Shown here one piece after another: positions 39,306 through 50,115 of a stretch of 64,000 bases of DNA. The position numbers were made by a program, and so were the translations under genes. Source of the DNA: Typhlomys cinereus (lineage: Eukaryota > Chordata > Mammalia > Rodentia > Platacanthomyidae); contig JALPQD010000392.1 in the NCBI GenBank assembly GCA_023101885.1, forward strand, positions 1,814,570 through 1,878,569, in the 5' to 3' direction. Under the pieces are notes generated by a model. That model did no database searches and was not told the origin of the DNA. It saw nothing but the letters and a program-made list of their open reading frames with translations. How positions within the stretch are numbered: position 1 is the first letter of the stretch; each line of letters opens with the position of its first letter.

Positions 39306-39364
39306 AAAAAAATAGCTCATCGCTTCTCGGCCTTTTGGCTAAGATCAAGTGTAAAAAAATAGCT
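39306..39364 (+). pseudogene. Truncated U2 snRNA retro-copy with target duplication
   Basis: 39319-39352 equals the first 34 nt of U2 snRNA (begins ATCGCTTCTCGGCC, ends AAGATCAAGTGT) with no mismatch that I can see. It is flanked by the identical 12-mer AAAAAAATAGCT at 39306-39317 and 39353-39364. One extra C (39318) separates the left duplication from the U2 start. The 3' four-fifths of U2 is missing. It lies in Pwp1 intron 13, in the sense direction, and cannot encode functional U2. Confidence 0.9.
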
Positions 39365-39582
39365 GAAGCTTCTTTAATGGTCAGAGCAAATTAAGATTCA
39401 CTAGGAAACTTCAAGAGTATGTGGCTTGAGGCGTGGCCTTGTGCTGTCCTTGTCCAGCTTTGGCTTGACCACAAGTTCTTTGTGCTGTGGTGATGTGCCT
39501 TAGTACAGTCCAAAGCTGAGTTCTCTGGGGGTTAGGGCTCTCTGGAAGGGGAGATCACTGACTTTGTTCTTTTCTCAACCAG

Positions 39583-39688
39583 GGAGTTCTCTTTTGTTCT
39601 TCATGTTGTCCTGATTTGCCATTTATTTATGCCTTTGGAGGTCAGAAAGAAGGGCTTCGGATCTGGGATATAAGCACCGTCTCTTCAG
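39583..39688 (+). CDS. Pwp1: Pwp1 coding exon 14
   Basis: Encodes [20 protein letters not shown] then [15 protein letters not shown], the final blade. Acceptor CTCAACCAG, donor CAG|GTAAGA. Confidence 0.97.
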
Positions 39689-40024
39689 GTAAGAATCTCT
39701 TAAGTCCCTGCAGTTTGTGCTGTAAGGACCCTAGAGGGCATGACTTGCTCGGGTCAGGTAGATGGCACAGGCAGACCCATGCACACCTGCAGTCATTTCC
39801 TTCAGAGAGGAGATGCTCACAGGTAAGTGTGTCCTCAGCTCTGAGTGGATCCTATTTTAAATACCTTAAACCTGAAGATTTCCTCCTGGGAAAGCTAGAA
39901 GGAAATGTAGTTCTCAAAGAAAGACCCTCCCTTCCCATTCACCAGCGTGACTAAATGGGCCTGTTTCACAACTGTTCTCAGACCCAGTTTCCTAGAGGGG
40001 CCAGTTCATCCCTTCAAGAGAAAA

Positions 40025-40350
40025 GTAGATGCAGGGGTTGGCAGACAGCTCGCTGGATAAAGCTCAAGTCAGCTGTGCAAGCATGAAGACTGGAATGTGG
40101 ATACCTACAACTGATGTAAAAGTGTGGTGTACCTACAGCAAAATGAGAGGTGGAGAAAGAATTGCAGAAGCGTATGGACTTGTTAGCTCACTCATGCAGT
40201 GAACAAGACCTGTCTCAAACTAGGTGGCGGGGACTGACACCCAAGGTTGTCTATCCTGACCTCTACGTGGGCACCATGGTACATGTGCGTGCGTGCACAC
40301 ACACAACTATACACACTGCATATACACCATACACACACACTAAAGTACAG
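40025..40350 (+). repeat. B3/B4-like SINE with CA-rich tail, Pwp1 intron 14
   Basis: Contains GGGTTGGCAGACAGCTCGCT, GCAAGCATGAAGACTGGAAT, and GGTTGTCTATCCTGACCTCT before a CACACA/ATACAC tail. Diverged. Confidence 0.6.
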
Positions 40351-40505
40351 TACAAAAAAAGTGGACCATTTAGAAGATTCACTCCATCAGTACATTAACT
40401 TGGACAGACTTCCAAATTAGTTTCTTTCTTGCAATGTTACATTTTGATAGTACAGTTTTAGTCTCTTGGTTTCCTGATCTTGTGGTTCAATTGTTTGTGT
40501 TTTAG

Positions 40506-40606
40506 TAAACGAAGCGTTTGGAAGACGGGAGAGGCTTGCTCTTGGCAGTGCACGAAGCTCGTCTGTTAGTGGCCCTTATGGGAGCGGGACACCAATGGAG
40601 ACTTGA
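40506..40606 (+). CDS. Pwp1: Pwp1 coding exon 15 with stop
   Basis: Encodes VNEAFGRRERLALGSARSSS and VSGPYGSGTPMET, stop TGA at 40604-40606. Compared with my recollection of the human tail (GPFGSRSSDTPMES) about three or four residues are missing before TPME. Confidence 0.95.
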
Positions 40607-40840
40607 AGGTCGTGATTCCTGTCGTGCTCATCTTGACTCGGTTTTAAAAGACAGTAGCGATGTTTCGTGTACCTACAGCTGCAGAGCCAGGGAAACAACG
40701 TCCATCTCTACTGCCTGGCATTCCTCTCCACAGTTTCAGCGGCAGTGCCTAGCCACTGCTCGTGTTCACCTCCAACTGGGTGCTGCTGCATAGAGTTGTT
40801 GGATTTCTTGAAAACAAAAATAAATTTTTTTTTTTTTTAA
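40607..40840 (+). other. Pwp1: Pwp1 3' UTR
   Basis: A short 3' UTR of about 230 bp, ending after AATAAA at 40819-40824 and a T-run. The sequence is not repetitive. Confidence 0.75.
40819..40824 (+). terminator. Pwp1: Pwp1 polyadenylation signal AATAAA
   Basis: Canonical AATAAA 213 bp after the stop, followed directly by a T-run that could serve as the downstream U-rich element. Confidence 0.75.
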
Positions 40841-41001
40841 TGTTGGCCTGTAAAACATGCAGTAACAGAGCTTACTGCATTACCTGACTCTGAATCTTTG
40901 GGCTCAGGTGATCTGTCTGCTTCATTCTGATAGTTGGGACATGGGCAGACAGCAACACACCTGCTTTACATTTTTAATAATAAGGGAAAACCCTGATCTT
41001 T

Positions 41002-41533
41002 AAAGATGTTTTTAAACCTGGGGCTGAAGAGGTGGCTCAAGAGTTAAGCCTCTAGCTTGCAGGTGGAAGGTCCTGAGTTCGGATCCTAGACCTCATGTAT
41101 AGATGCTGGGCAGAAGCGGGGGTGGCGTGGTTTCTGGTCCTGGTAGGGCAGAGTAAATAAGGAGGTGGTGGAGGTGTCCATGGTGGTTCCCGAGTTCGTC
41201 CTGGTCTTAACATACGCACACACACACACAATTAAATAAATAATAGAAATATATTTTAGGGCTGGAGAGGTGGCTCAGGGGTTAAGCCTCTGCTTTGCAG
41301 GCAGAAGGTCCTGAATTCGGATCCTAGACCCACGTATAGATACCGGGCAGAAGCGGGGGCAGCCTGCGTTTCTGGTCCTGGTAGGGCGGAGCCTGTGAAT
41401 CCCGGCAGAAAAAATGAGGAGGTGGAGGCGGTCCATGGTGGTTCCCGAATTCGTCCGTGGTTCTACACACACACATACATACACACTTGAATAAATAATA
41501 ATAAAAAATATATATTTTAAAGATGTTTAAACC
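41002..41533 (+). mobile_element. Two stacked young SINEs with nested target duplications
   Basis: The first copy runs from about 41,021 (GGGGCTGAAGAGGTGGCTCA) to about 41,246. The second starts at 41,259 (GGGCTGGAGAGGTGGCTCAG) inside the tail of the first. An ATATATTTTA-type duplication flanks the second. An outer AAAGATGTTTTTAAACCT (left) and AAAGATGTTTAAACCT (right, from about 41,518) flank the pair, so the second entered the first one's tail after it had landed. Confidence 0.82.
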
Positions 41534-42359
41534 TAAGCTTGAAAAAATGAAGGACACAGAGAGGTATTTCAGAGACTCTAACTTAACTGTCCAAGACTCA
41601 TGATTTTAGGATATTCTCAGGACCACTCTTCAACTTTGGTAACTTAACATCTCTTGTCAGACAAGTTCTTTCGCTCCATAGTCAATGAAAAGCAGCAGGC
41701 TATTCATTTCAAATATTGAATAAGGAAGATTTTAGTATGCATGAGAAAATCTTTGTTCTCCACTCATGGGTCATAAACCAAAATTTCATGAATGTGTCTT
41801 TAGTTAACTTCAGTGTAAATGCTGTGAAATGTTATTCTGGGTCAGACACTGATCTAAAGCTGGTACAACTCGGATTCACCAAAACCTATCTGCTCTAGGA
41901 CAGCAGATTGAAGGATGGAAGTAGCCATCATGTTTGGTGGTTTTGATTTGGCTTTTAACAAACAAAACAAACTCTAAAGATCATTAAAAGTTAACAGTAA
42001 CAAGTGAGAAACTTTCTAACAAAGAAAAGCTCAGTACTAGATGACTTTGGTTCTCAAACTATTACAGGTAATTCAAAGAGTGAACCATTCAAACTCATTC
42101 TATGACACCAACATTACCCTGTAAAAGAAAATTACAAATAATACTTCCAGTAAAGGTACATGATTAGCTGATTAGATACCTATTCCCAAACCTGGCAACC
42201 TGAGTTAGATCTCCTGAAGTTCACATGATTGGAAAGAACCAATTTCCAAAAGAAGTCCTCTGATCGCCACCTGTACCCACACCTCTCTCTTGTTCTCTCA
42301 CTCTCAAATTATATATAAGAAAAAGAAAAGAAAGCACTAGGAAATGGAATCTGACAGCA

Positions 42360-43005
42360 CATCAAAAAGCCTATATATACCACGATCAAGTTGGTTCCAT
42401 TCCAGAGCTGTAAGAGTGGCTCAACATATATAAATCAAAAAAATACATTAAAAAAGAAAGGGTCCCAAAATGGCTCTGGGTAAAAGCACGTGTTACACAA
42501 GCCTGACAGACCTGTATCTAACCCCTGAAACCCTGATGGTAGAACTTCTACATGCACATCCAAATTCACATCAGTAACAAAGCAGCACATAAATAGAATG
42601 AAGAACAAAAATTGCACCTCAATAAATGCAGAAAAAGCGTTGCAAGATTCATAATAAAAGCTCTGAAGTATAAAAAAGTCATACTTTAACTTAATAAAAA
42701 CAGACCCAGCAAACCCAGAAGCCAACATACTGGACAAAGAAAAACTGAAAACTTCCTCTAAGATTAAAGCAAGACAAGGACAACCACTTTTATCACTTCG
42801 ATAATACTAGAAATTTTAGAGCAATTAAGGGAGGAAAAAGGATAAAAAAAAAGTACATCAAATTATTCCTGTTGGCAAACAGTACGACTACATACAAACA
42901 CAAAGCACTTAACCAAAACATTACTAGGATCAATTAATGAATTCAGTAAATAAGTGGATATGAAATCTGGTTTCTATACATCAATGATGAATTTTCTAAG
43001 AAAAA
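42360..43005 (+). pseudogene. Decayed L1 ORF2 reverse-transcriptase fragment
   Basis: Colinear with the L1 ORF2 RT region: ACCACGATCAAGTTGGTTCC, CTCAATAAATGCAGAAAAAG, AACATACTGGACAAAGAAAA, AAGCAAGACAAGGACAACCA and AATGAATTCAGTAAATAAGT occur in the expected order. The catalytic Asp-Asp region is degraded, and stops and frameshifts break the frame. A SINE of about 120 bp interrupts it near 42,465-42,590. No activity is possible. Confidence 0.85.
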
Positions 43006-44384
43006 AAAATCATACGGCTTGTCTCTGACCTCCATACATGCACCATCACTCATCCATTAACAAGATAAAAGTTAAAAATACCTTTTTTAAAAAGGAAAAA
43101 ACCTTTACTGTGAAAATTACTAACACTGATGAAAGACACTGAGTGGCTCACCTGTGTTTGTGACTGGAAGAGGTGCTATGAAAATGTCCACGCTGTCTAG
43201 AGGTATGCAGTTCATGCAGTCCTTGTGCGGCAGTTCACCTGCACCATTGCTTAAGAGAACAAGGGGTTTAATTCTCTTATGGTGGTCCAGTTACAGTTCT
43301 TAGTCCAGCTTGGCAGGAGAGCTCACACCAACACCATGGCCAAGGAAAATGGCCACGCCATCTTCACCTAACAGTTGAGAGAGGGATAATCTTTACTTGC
43401 CAGACCAGCATGTCTGGTGAAGTACAGATGCCCACTTTCTCAAACAGTTCATTTTATTCACCTGCTCAGGGAACAGGCCCAAACACCATCTCCTGCAGGT
43501 TCACTCGGGCTTAACTACCAATTCTCTACAAATGTGCCCAGAGCTCAAACCCTCAACTCTCAAGTTGACACTTATGTCTAACTATGGCATCTTGTCAAAA
43601 TGCTGATGACATTCCTCAGAAGGAAAAAAAAAATCCTAAAATACCTATAGAAGCAAAGCCAAACCACAATGAATAGTCAAGCAAAAGGCAAAGCTGGAAG
43701 CTAGAGGCGGCATAATGCTTGGTCTGCAGGCAGACTACAGGTACAGCATGGTACCGGCACAGAGGGGCGCACAGACCGGTCAAACAGAATAAAGCGTCCA
43801 AAAATAAACTTTCACATCTACAGAACAGATTCTCGGCAATGGTGCAGAAATCCACACATTAGAAAAAGTCTCTTCAACAGATGTTGCTAGGAAAACTGGG
43901 CATGCTCCTGGAAAAGACATTGGCTCTTGCAAATGAATCAAAGGGGTCAACCCCTGACCTAACGAGGAAAACAGGAAGCACTTCAGGAAGGTGGCACAGA
44001 CCTGTCTTCAGTGGCTGAAATGCGAGCTTTACACTACAGAGCATACTTTCGCCTATGCATCTTCCTCTGGAATTTCTAGTTTGTACCAGAGTGTTGTTTC
44101 CTGCCCAAATGACAATGGTTTTACTATAACTTCATTATATACTTTGGTTCCACAAAGGCCAAGTTTCCCCCTCATAGCTGCTTCGTTGCTTTCAAGAATA
44201 AATTCCTATCTGATCTCTTGCAAGTGAACATGAACTTGCCTAGTTGCACAGAATACTTGTAGGACACCGTGTTATTGACTAGTCGAGCTGAAGAACATGC
44301 ATGACTGTTTCACTCAGCAGGCCAAGAAGTCTGCAGCTAGTTTTCTCAACCTCTATGAAGGATGTGACCTAAGCCACCTCCAAC

Positions 44385-44500
44385 TTTTTTTTTTCATAAT
44401 GGACTGTATCTCCCCTCTGGAACCATAAGTGAAATAGATCTCCCCTTTCTCCCTTTAAGTTGCTTTACTGTGTTGTCTCACAGCAACAGAGTAAGTGCTA
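44385..44500 (+). repeat. 3' piece of a MaLR-like/medium-reiteration repeat
   Basis: TGGACTGTATCTCCCCTCTG, ACCATAAGTGAAATAGATCT and TCTCACAGCAACAGAGTAAG repeat the motif order of the segment at 11,860-11,970. Confidence 0.55.
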
Positions 44501-45299
44501 CATGAAATTTATCATAATACTAACATGAAAAAATCTAACCTAATGAGAAACTCAGTATTATTGACAGTTAAGAGGGATTACATAATTTGGCCAAGATTAC
44601 AAACTGTCATTACACAGGAAAACCCAGATAAGAGAATGTCCAGCAGGGCTCCACAGCCCATATTTACACATCCTGCCTCTCAATGTAACGCAGCAGGAGT
44701 GAACAAGACCACCTACAACTGAGTAAAGAGTCAGTAAAATCCTGTCAAAAGATGATTAGTAATTTGTCTAAAGGAAAGAAATTTAGAATGTGTAACTTAA
44801 AACCAAAAGGCAACAAAAACAGTAACAGGTGGAAACAATCGGGGAGCTCTACTACATCCTTCAAATGACATTTATGCTTCCTCTTGCTTCGGGATTCGTG
44901 ATGTTGGGCTTGGGCAGTAAAAGAACTCACTCCAGCGTGTGCTGCTAGCACCAGTGGCTTCTGGGAGCAGGAGTCTGCCGCCGGGATGCCTGACAGGAGG
45001 CTGCCCCGAGATGAAAGCTGCCCTCGTGTTCACAGCCACCCCTGGCGACCCCCATGTCACCTGTCCTCACCTGCAGCCTGCCACAGGTCTCCATGGAGGT
45101 GGCAGAGCCATCACCTCCGAAGAAGCCAGGAGGCAGGAGCTAGAAATCTCAGAAGCTTCGTTACACAGAAACTAGGGTTTGACCTCAGACCCGAAATACC
45201 TAAGAGTTCCTTCCTATCTAACCTTAGAAAAACTCAAGTTGCGCTTGATTATCTTCTAAGACTCATTCATCTCTTTTCTCCACAAAGTAAGATTATGAG

Positions 45300-46515
45300 A
45301 AATTAATTTTTTACAAAAATTTGATTTTAATCCTTCCCAAAGGAATACATGTTTGAATGAAGTACATTCATTCCATAAATACATTAGCAGCAAAACCTTC
45401 CCTCTGGAGTCCTCTACCCCAGTCAAGGTTGTACTTTCAAGCAGAAGGGTGTGCTCCATCCACCCGGTCGAGTTTCTGCTTCTGGCCAGCAACTGGGGTG
45501 CCTGCTCCCCAGCACCTGAGGGCAGCCCAGGGGGCAAAGCTGTGCCTTCTCTCCTTCCCCGTCTTTTGCACCGTCCAGGCTCACCTGCTGAAGGTGCTCA
45601 GCACACAGGCAGTGGAAGGCCTAACTGCAGTCACACCAGTGCATCCGGGCCTTCCTGCCGAGCTGGCATTGACACCCTGATGTTTTCCTGTACAGTAAAC
45701 TGAACAAAAGAAGCTCATTCCCTTGCTTTCCTCTCATGGGCCAAGGGACCAGTCTGTGAGGTGAGTCCACATACACTTGGTGACACCCTATGCAGCAGGT
45801 ATTATTTGAACACTCCACCTCCAGGTCCTCTGTGATTGGCTGGAGCTAGTAAAGTAGTAAGCTAACATGCTGAAACCCGGTGACTCACCCTGGGTTCCAT
45901 GGAAGCTGGTTTCCTGGACAGCAACTGGGTATGTCTTCCTTTTCCTGTCTACATCATTGCTATTCTCTGCCCTCCGGCACCTGCTGAACATCTGGCAGCA
46001 GGCCCTAATCTAAGCTCGCAAGTGGCCAGGAAAGGGGCAGGAATGGTTGCCTGCTTCATGAACTCCAGTCACCATCCACACTTCTGCTGCTGTGTTCTAA
46101 CACGCTCTATGATGTGCACACCTCAGGACAGTCTGCATGACGCATGGGCAGCAACAGGATGTCTGTGGTGCAGGGACCAAGTCACAAGGCTGCAAGACAG
46201 CACAATAATGCAGCAAGTCTGATCGGTTGACAGAAGGCCACTCTGACTCAGGTTTCCACGTAAACCAAAAACAGACCACAAAAGCTAACTCTTTCCTCCA
46301 GTCCTCCATTTAATAACACGCATGCTGCTTTCTCCCCATCCTTTTTAAAGTGTCTCCACTTGCATCTCTTCTTTAAGTGCTTCATCCATTTGCATTCAGT
46401 TGGTGTTGACTGACAGCAGGAAGGAAACTAGAAACCATTTCATATAAAAACCACTGTAGTGGATGACTGGGCATTTACACCCTTGGCATTTACACCCATA
46501 GCAGATCCTTTTCTT
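45300..46515 (-). other. Prdm4: Prdm4 3' UTR (probable extent)
   Basis: About 1.2 kb of mostly unique sequence after the Prdm4 stop on the minus strand. A candidate ATTAAA (plus-strand TTTAAT at 45326-45331) precedes an A/T-rich stretch and may mark its end. ORFs of up to 116 codons here have no family resemblance. The limit is uncertain. Confidence 0.45.
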
Positions 46516-46816
46516 TCACTTATGTGCAGACAGAGACTCGTCTGCTGAGTACATGGCACTGGTGATCCGACAGGCCTCTGTCCTCATGGACTCGGTGAGA
46601 TCCTCCTCCTCCTCCTCCTCCTCCTGTGCTGAGGAACTGGAGGTGGGCCCTTTGCAAGTCTTCAGGTGGCGGGTGAGATGATATTTGGTTAGATAAGCCC
46701 TTATACATTTTTCACAGACATAATCTCGCTTTCCCTCATGAGAATTGAGGTGCTTCTTCAAATGGTTTGTTCTCAAGAAAAGTTTATCACACTTAGGACA
46801 CTTGATCTGTCGTTCT
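46516..46816 (-). CDS. Prdm4: Prdm4 terminal coding exon
   Basis: Encodes ERQIKCPKCDKLFLRTNHLK (C2H2 finger), then YVCEKCIRAYLTKYHLTRHL with a Cys in the last zinc position (C2HC), an acidic run of seven Glu encoded by pure GAG (46603-46623), and the end YSADESLSAHK, stop TGA at 46516-46518. Acceptor CCTCTTAG at 46817-46818. Human has EEEEEDDSEEED at the Glu run as I recall, so this species is shorter and purer there. Confidence 0.96.
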
Positions 46817-47191
46817 CTAAGAGGAACACAAGAAAAACATGTAACTTGGAGTTGCACATGACACTTGAGCTAGATACTTACTGATAATCTCAAGCCTCTG
46901 CCAGAGAAGCTCACTCTTTTACAATCAGATTTTTCAACAAGATATATATTCAGGTCATGAAAAGTATAAAACATGCTTAAATAACACAATTCTCCAATTC
47001 TAGAGCTCATGCAAACGAACCATCCTGTATCGATTCCTGCCAGTATATGAAGCTTGTAGTGTAAATACAATGGTTTATTCTCTTCCACTGCTAGACAGTA
47101 CTTACAAATATCTGACCTTACCGCCAATGAACACTGGTTGCTTTCAGTTTGCATTATCACGAACATTTTTCTATTTCTATTTGCATCTTTC

Positions 47192-48087
47192 AAAAATATT
47201 GCAGGAGCATGAGACATCTGGTTAAGTTCACAGACTTTTCATTCCTGATCATTTACAACTGAGGGGGTGTGATCGCACCAGAAGGGGAGGGCATATAGTC
47301 TGGCAGATAATAAGTAACCATTTTGCAAATGGGTGATTGACCCCTCCCTCATTGTGGTTTCCTACTTTTATTACATCTACCTTTGAATATACTCTTATAA
47401 CAAGACTCTAGTTTAACAGTTTTTTATCTCTGGCCAGGGGATGACATCCAATACCCATCAGGATGGAGTGAAGGGCATTGCAGGAGCAGCAAAACCGCAA
47501 AAGAAAATCCAACAAACCATAATCCAGAACTTCAGAGACTATATCAACCACCTAGAACTAGGCCAGCCTAGTCTCTCCCCATCCTGAAGCTCAGGGAAAT
47601 TTGTGGAAGAGGGTGCAGTAAGAGTATAAGAGCACAAGGATAGGAGGAGCAATGATATGCAAGATACTCCACACAAGTTAGGGCTGAAGCAATCATAATT
47701 GGACTTTGCATGCCCTGCGCAATGTCCAACACACTATTGACCCCACAAAGTCTAGCATTTGCTAAAAACACCAAGATACTTGGAGGCAAGGGATTGACAG
47801 CCAAAATAGTGTTCCTATGCTTAAGGGGAACACAGGAAAGGGTTCAGGGAAATGCCACTGGGTCCTTGTACGTCATCAGAGAGGAGGACCCAGACGAGAG
47901 TTTGGCATGCACATTAAAGGATTCTCCGGGGATTGGGGGAGGGGAGGCAATGGGGAGTGGGGAGGGAGGGGTGAAGGGAGGTAAGCAGAGGGATGGGGGG
48001 AGGAGGAGGGAGGGAAGGAACGGGTGTACCTATTAAGTTTGTATGAGCGGAGATAATAAAAAATGTTAAAAAAATATTGCAGGAGCA
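47192..48087 (+). mobile_element. Retro-insert (probable 5'-truncated L1 3' end) with 18-bp target duplication
   Basis: AAAAATATTGCAGGAGCA is identical at 47192-47209 and 48070-48087. The 860 bp between end in a G-rich polypurine tract (about 47,930-48,020), then ATAATAAAAAATGTTAAA, as rodent L1 3' UTRs do. It is plus-oriented, antisense to Prdm4, inside the last Prdm4 intron. No ORF2 frame is visible. The 5' part is not positively identified. Confidence 0.75.
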
Positions 48088-48329
48088 ATATTCACTTGGA
48101 TCAAATGATCTGCCCATCCTAAAGGTCAAGAAACATGAAAAATTCAATTTTCTGCACACCAGGCGAGCACTCTCCACCAAGCTACATCTCTAGCTCCAAA
48201 TCCCCTGTTTTCTGAACAGATCTTTACTCAAATTTGTGTTCACTTCTGGGGACCGAACTTGAAATTAATTAATATGACAGATCAGCCTTCCCATTATAAA
48301 AAAGCTGACTATTTAGAGAACTATTAGGG

Positions 48330-48425
48330 CTAAGGCTGTAGTTCAGTGGTAGACTTGTCTACTATGTGCGAGGGTCTGATTCTGAACCCCAGCAGAGCAA
48401 CAAAAAATAAAATAAAAAATAAATA
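48330..48425 (+). repeat. ID-like SINE with A-rich tail
   Basis: GGGCTAAGGCTGTAGTTCAG head and (AAAT/AAAAT)n tail, plus strand, in the last Prdm4 intron. Confidence 0.7.
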
Positions 48426-48954
48426 TAAAACAAATTATGTCATCATTCCAGAGGACAGAGGCAGAATGAAAGGGCAGAGGCTGGAAGAGTGTGCCTCAGA
48501 CAGAACTTCCTCATAAAACTTTATCAGCTGTGTGGCACTCAAAACAAATCCATCTACCTGCCCATCAGTAGTATATTCTTTAAAACAAGCAGTTCTCAAC
48601 CTTAGTTGGAGGCGCTTTTAAAAAGAGTGGGGCCCAAGTCAGGTGTGACGGTGCACTCCCTCACCTCAACACTGCAGGGAGGAGGAAGAAGAAATCGAAA
48701 GGAAAAAGCAAGGTTGGGGCTGAAATCAATTAAGTTATAGCACCCAGGATGCGGGCCTAGGCACCAGCTATTTCCCACATTCCCCCAGCATTTGTAACAG
48801 GCAGTGTTAGGGACCAAATGCCTCTCCCACCACCTCCAGACCCCAAATCTTACATTGAAGCCCCAAACCAGGAGACGGCCAAACTTTTAAGAACTAGGTT
48901 TAGACTCAGTCATAGGCCTCCTTTGTGGAAACACATCTCAAAATAAGAGACCTA

Positions 48955-49245
48955 AACTCATTTCTCCTCTCTCTCTTCCTCCCTCTCCCTCTCTTTTTTT
49001 TCCTCCCTCTTCTCTCTCTACTTACCCTCCTAAGTAGCTTAACTAACCAACTAAGTATATTCCTTAGAAATATATAACCAGGAGAAAGGGGAGAGAGGGA
49101 GAGGGGAAGGGAGAGGCAAGGGAATCGGAGAGAGTGCAATGGGGGAGATGGAGAAGGGAAGGGGGAAGGGGGAAGGGAGAGGATGGGGATGTCTACTGAG
49201 CTTGTATGACTCGGAAAAAAATGTGGGAGAAAAAAAAATTTTTAA
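48955..49245 (+). mobile_element. Inverted polypyrimidine/polypurine pair, L1-like 3' end
   Basis: A CT-rich tract (about 48,965-49,020) is followed about 60 bp later by a GA-rich tract (about 49,080-49,190) and GATGTCTACTGAGCTTGTAT plus an A-run. The right half resembles the end of the insert at 48,030-48,069. This may be an L1 3' end with an inverted 5' segment; the boundaries are uncertain. Confidence 0.5.
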
Positions 49246-50078
49246 TTAAAAACAAAGGAAATAGACAGTGAAGGCTAGAAACCCAAGGGCATGGAGCTGA
49301 GCGGGGCGATTTGTTCTATGAAGCATGTATCTTTCTGGCTTGCTCATGGCTATCTTTTCCTACTGAGACGCTGTAGTTCATACCACCCTGTGATTTGGCT
49401 ACCAGGCTACTGAGCTGAGCAGACAGATTACATGATCTCAGGGACCTTCTGTTCTAATGCTAGACCCCAATGATAAAGTAAAGTCTAATTTCTCCAAATT
49501 TCAAACTAATAAAGACTTGTTTTCAAAGAGTCTTCACACCACTAAAGCACATATGGTGGCACTTGTCTATAATCCCAGCTACTCAAGTGGTTGAAGCAAG
49601 AGGATCATGAGTTGAGACCAGTCTTGGTTATTTACCAAAATTATGTCCAAAAAAATATATATATATCTTTTGAAAACAGGAATGTAGACTGACTCCTCAG
49701 CTGTTAAGTACTCAGTGATAAGTACAGAGTACCTTCACAGCATTGGCTAACAATGTTCTCTACCTCTTGAAGCACTTGCTGAGAACTGAGGACAACAAAA
49801 TCAATTTCATGTTACCACTGTGACCAATGCAGGCCAGACAGACCATTATTATTCTTGGACTCAGTGATAGATTTCTAATTAATCTCCTGGTAATTGATCT
49901 TTTCCTCTCAAATCACCCTCTGTCCATCTGACAGATCAATCTTTATAGAGCACACATGTCAGAATATCCTTCCCCAAAGTCCCTTAGTGCCTGCACAAAC
50001 ACATGTATACAACTAATACTAGGAAACTAAACCCATCAAAATGTGTTAAGAAGCTACATTGCTTCTCTTTTAACCACA

Positions 50079-50091
<13 letters not shown>

Positions 50092-50114
<23 letters not shown>
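50092..50114. repeat. (CA)n microsatellite
   Basis: Pure CA run in the last Prdm4 intron. Confidence 0.95.

Positions 50115-50115
<1 letters not shown>

Larger units (their letters stand above)
40845..45300. other. Pwp1-Prdm4 convergent intergenic region
   Basis: No recognisable exon. From left to right: two stacked SINEs (41,002-41,533), unique AT-rich DNA, a B3-like SINE (about 42,160-42,300), a decayed L1 reverse-transcriptase relic interrupted by another SINE (42,360-43,005), an unassigned stretch (43,160-44,380) and an LTR-like 3' piece (about 44,385-44,500). The two gene ends face each other, so this region may hold both transcription-termination zones. Confidence 0.7.

Noticed and set aside
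45353..45703. ORFs of 107-116 codons near the Prdm4 end on the plus strand
   Set aside because: They lie antisense in the probable Prdm4 3' UTR, lack recognisable domains and do not fit splice signals.
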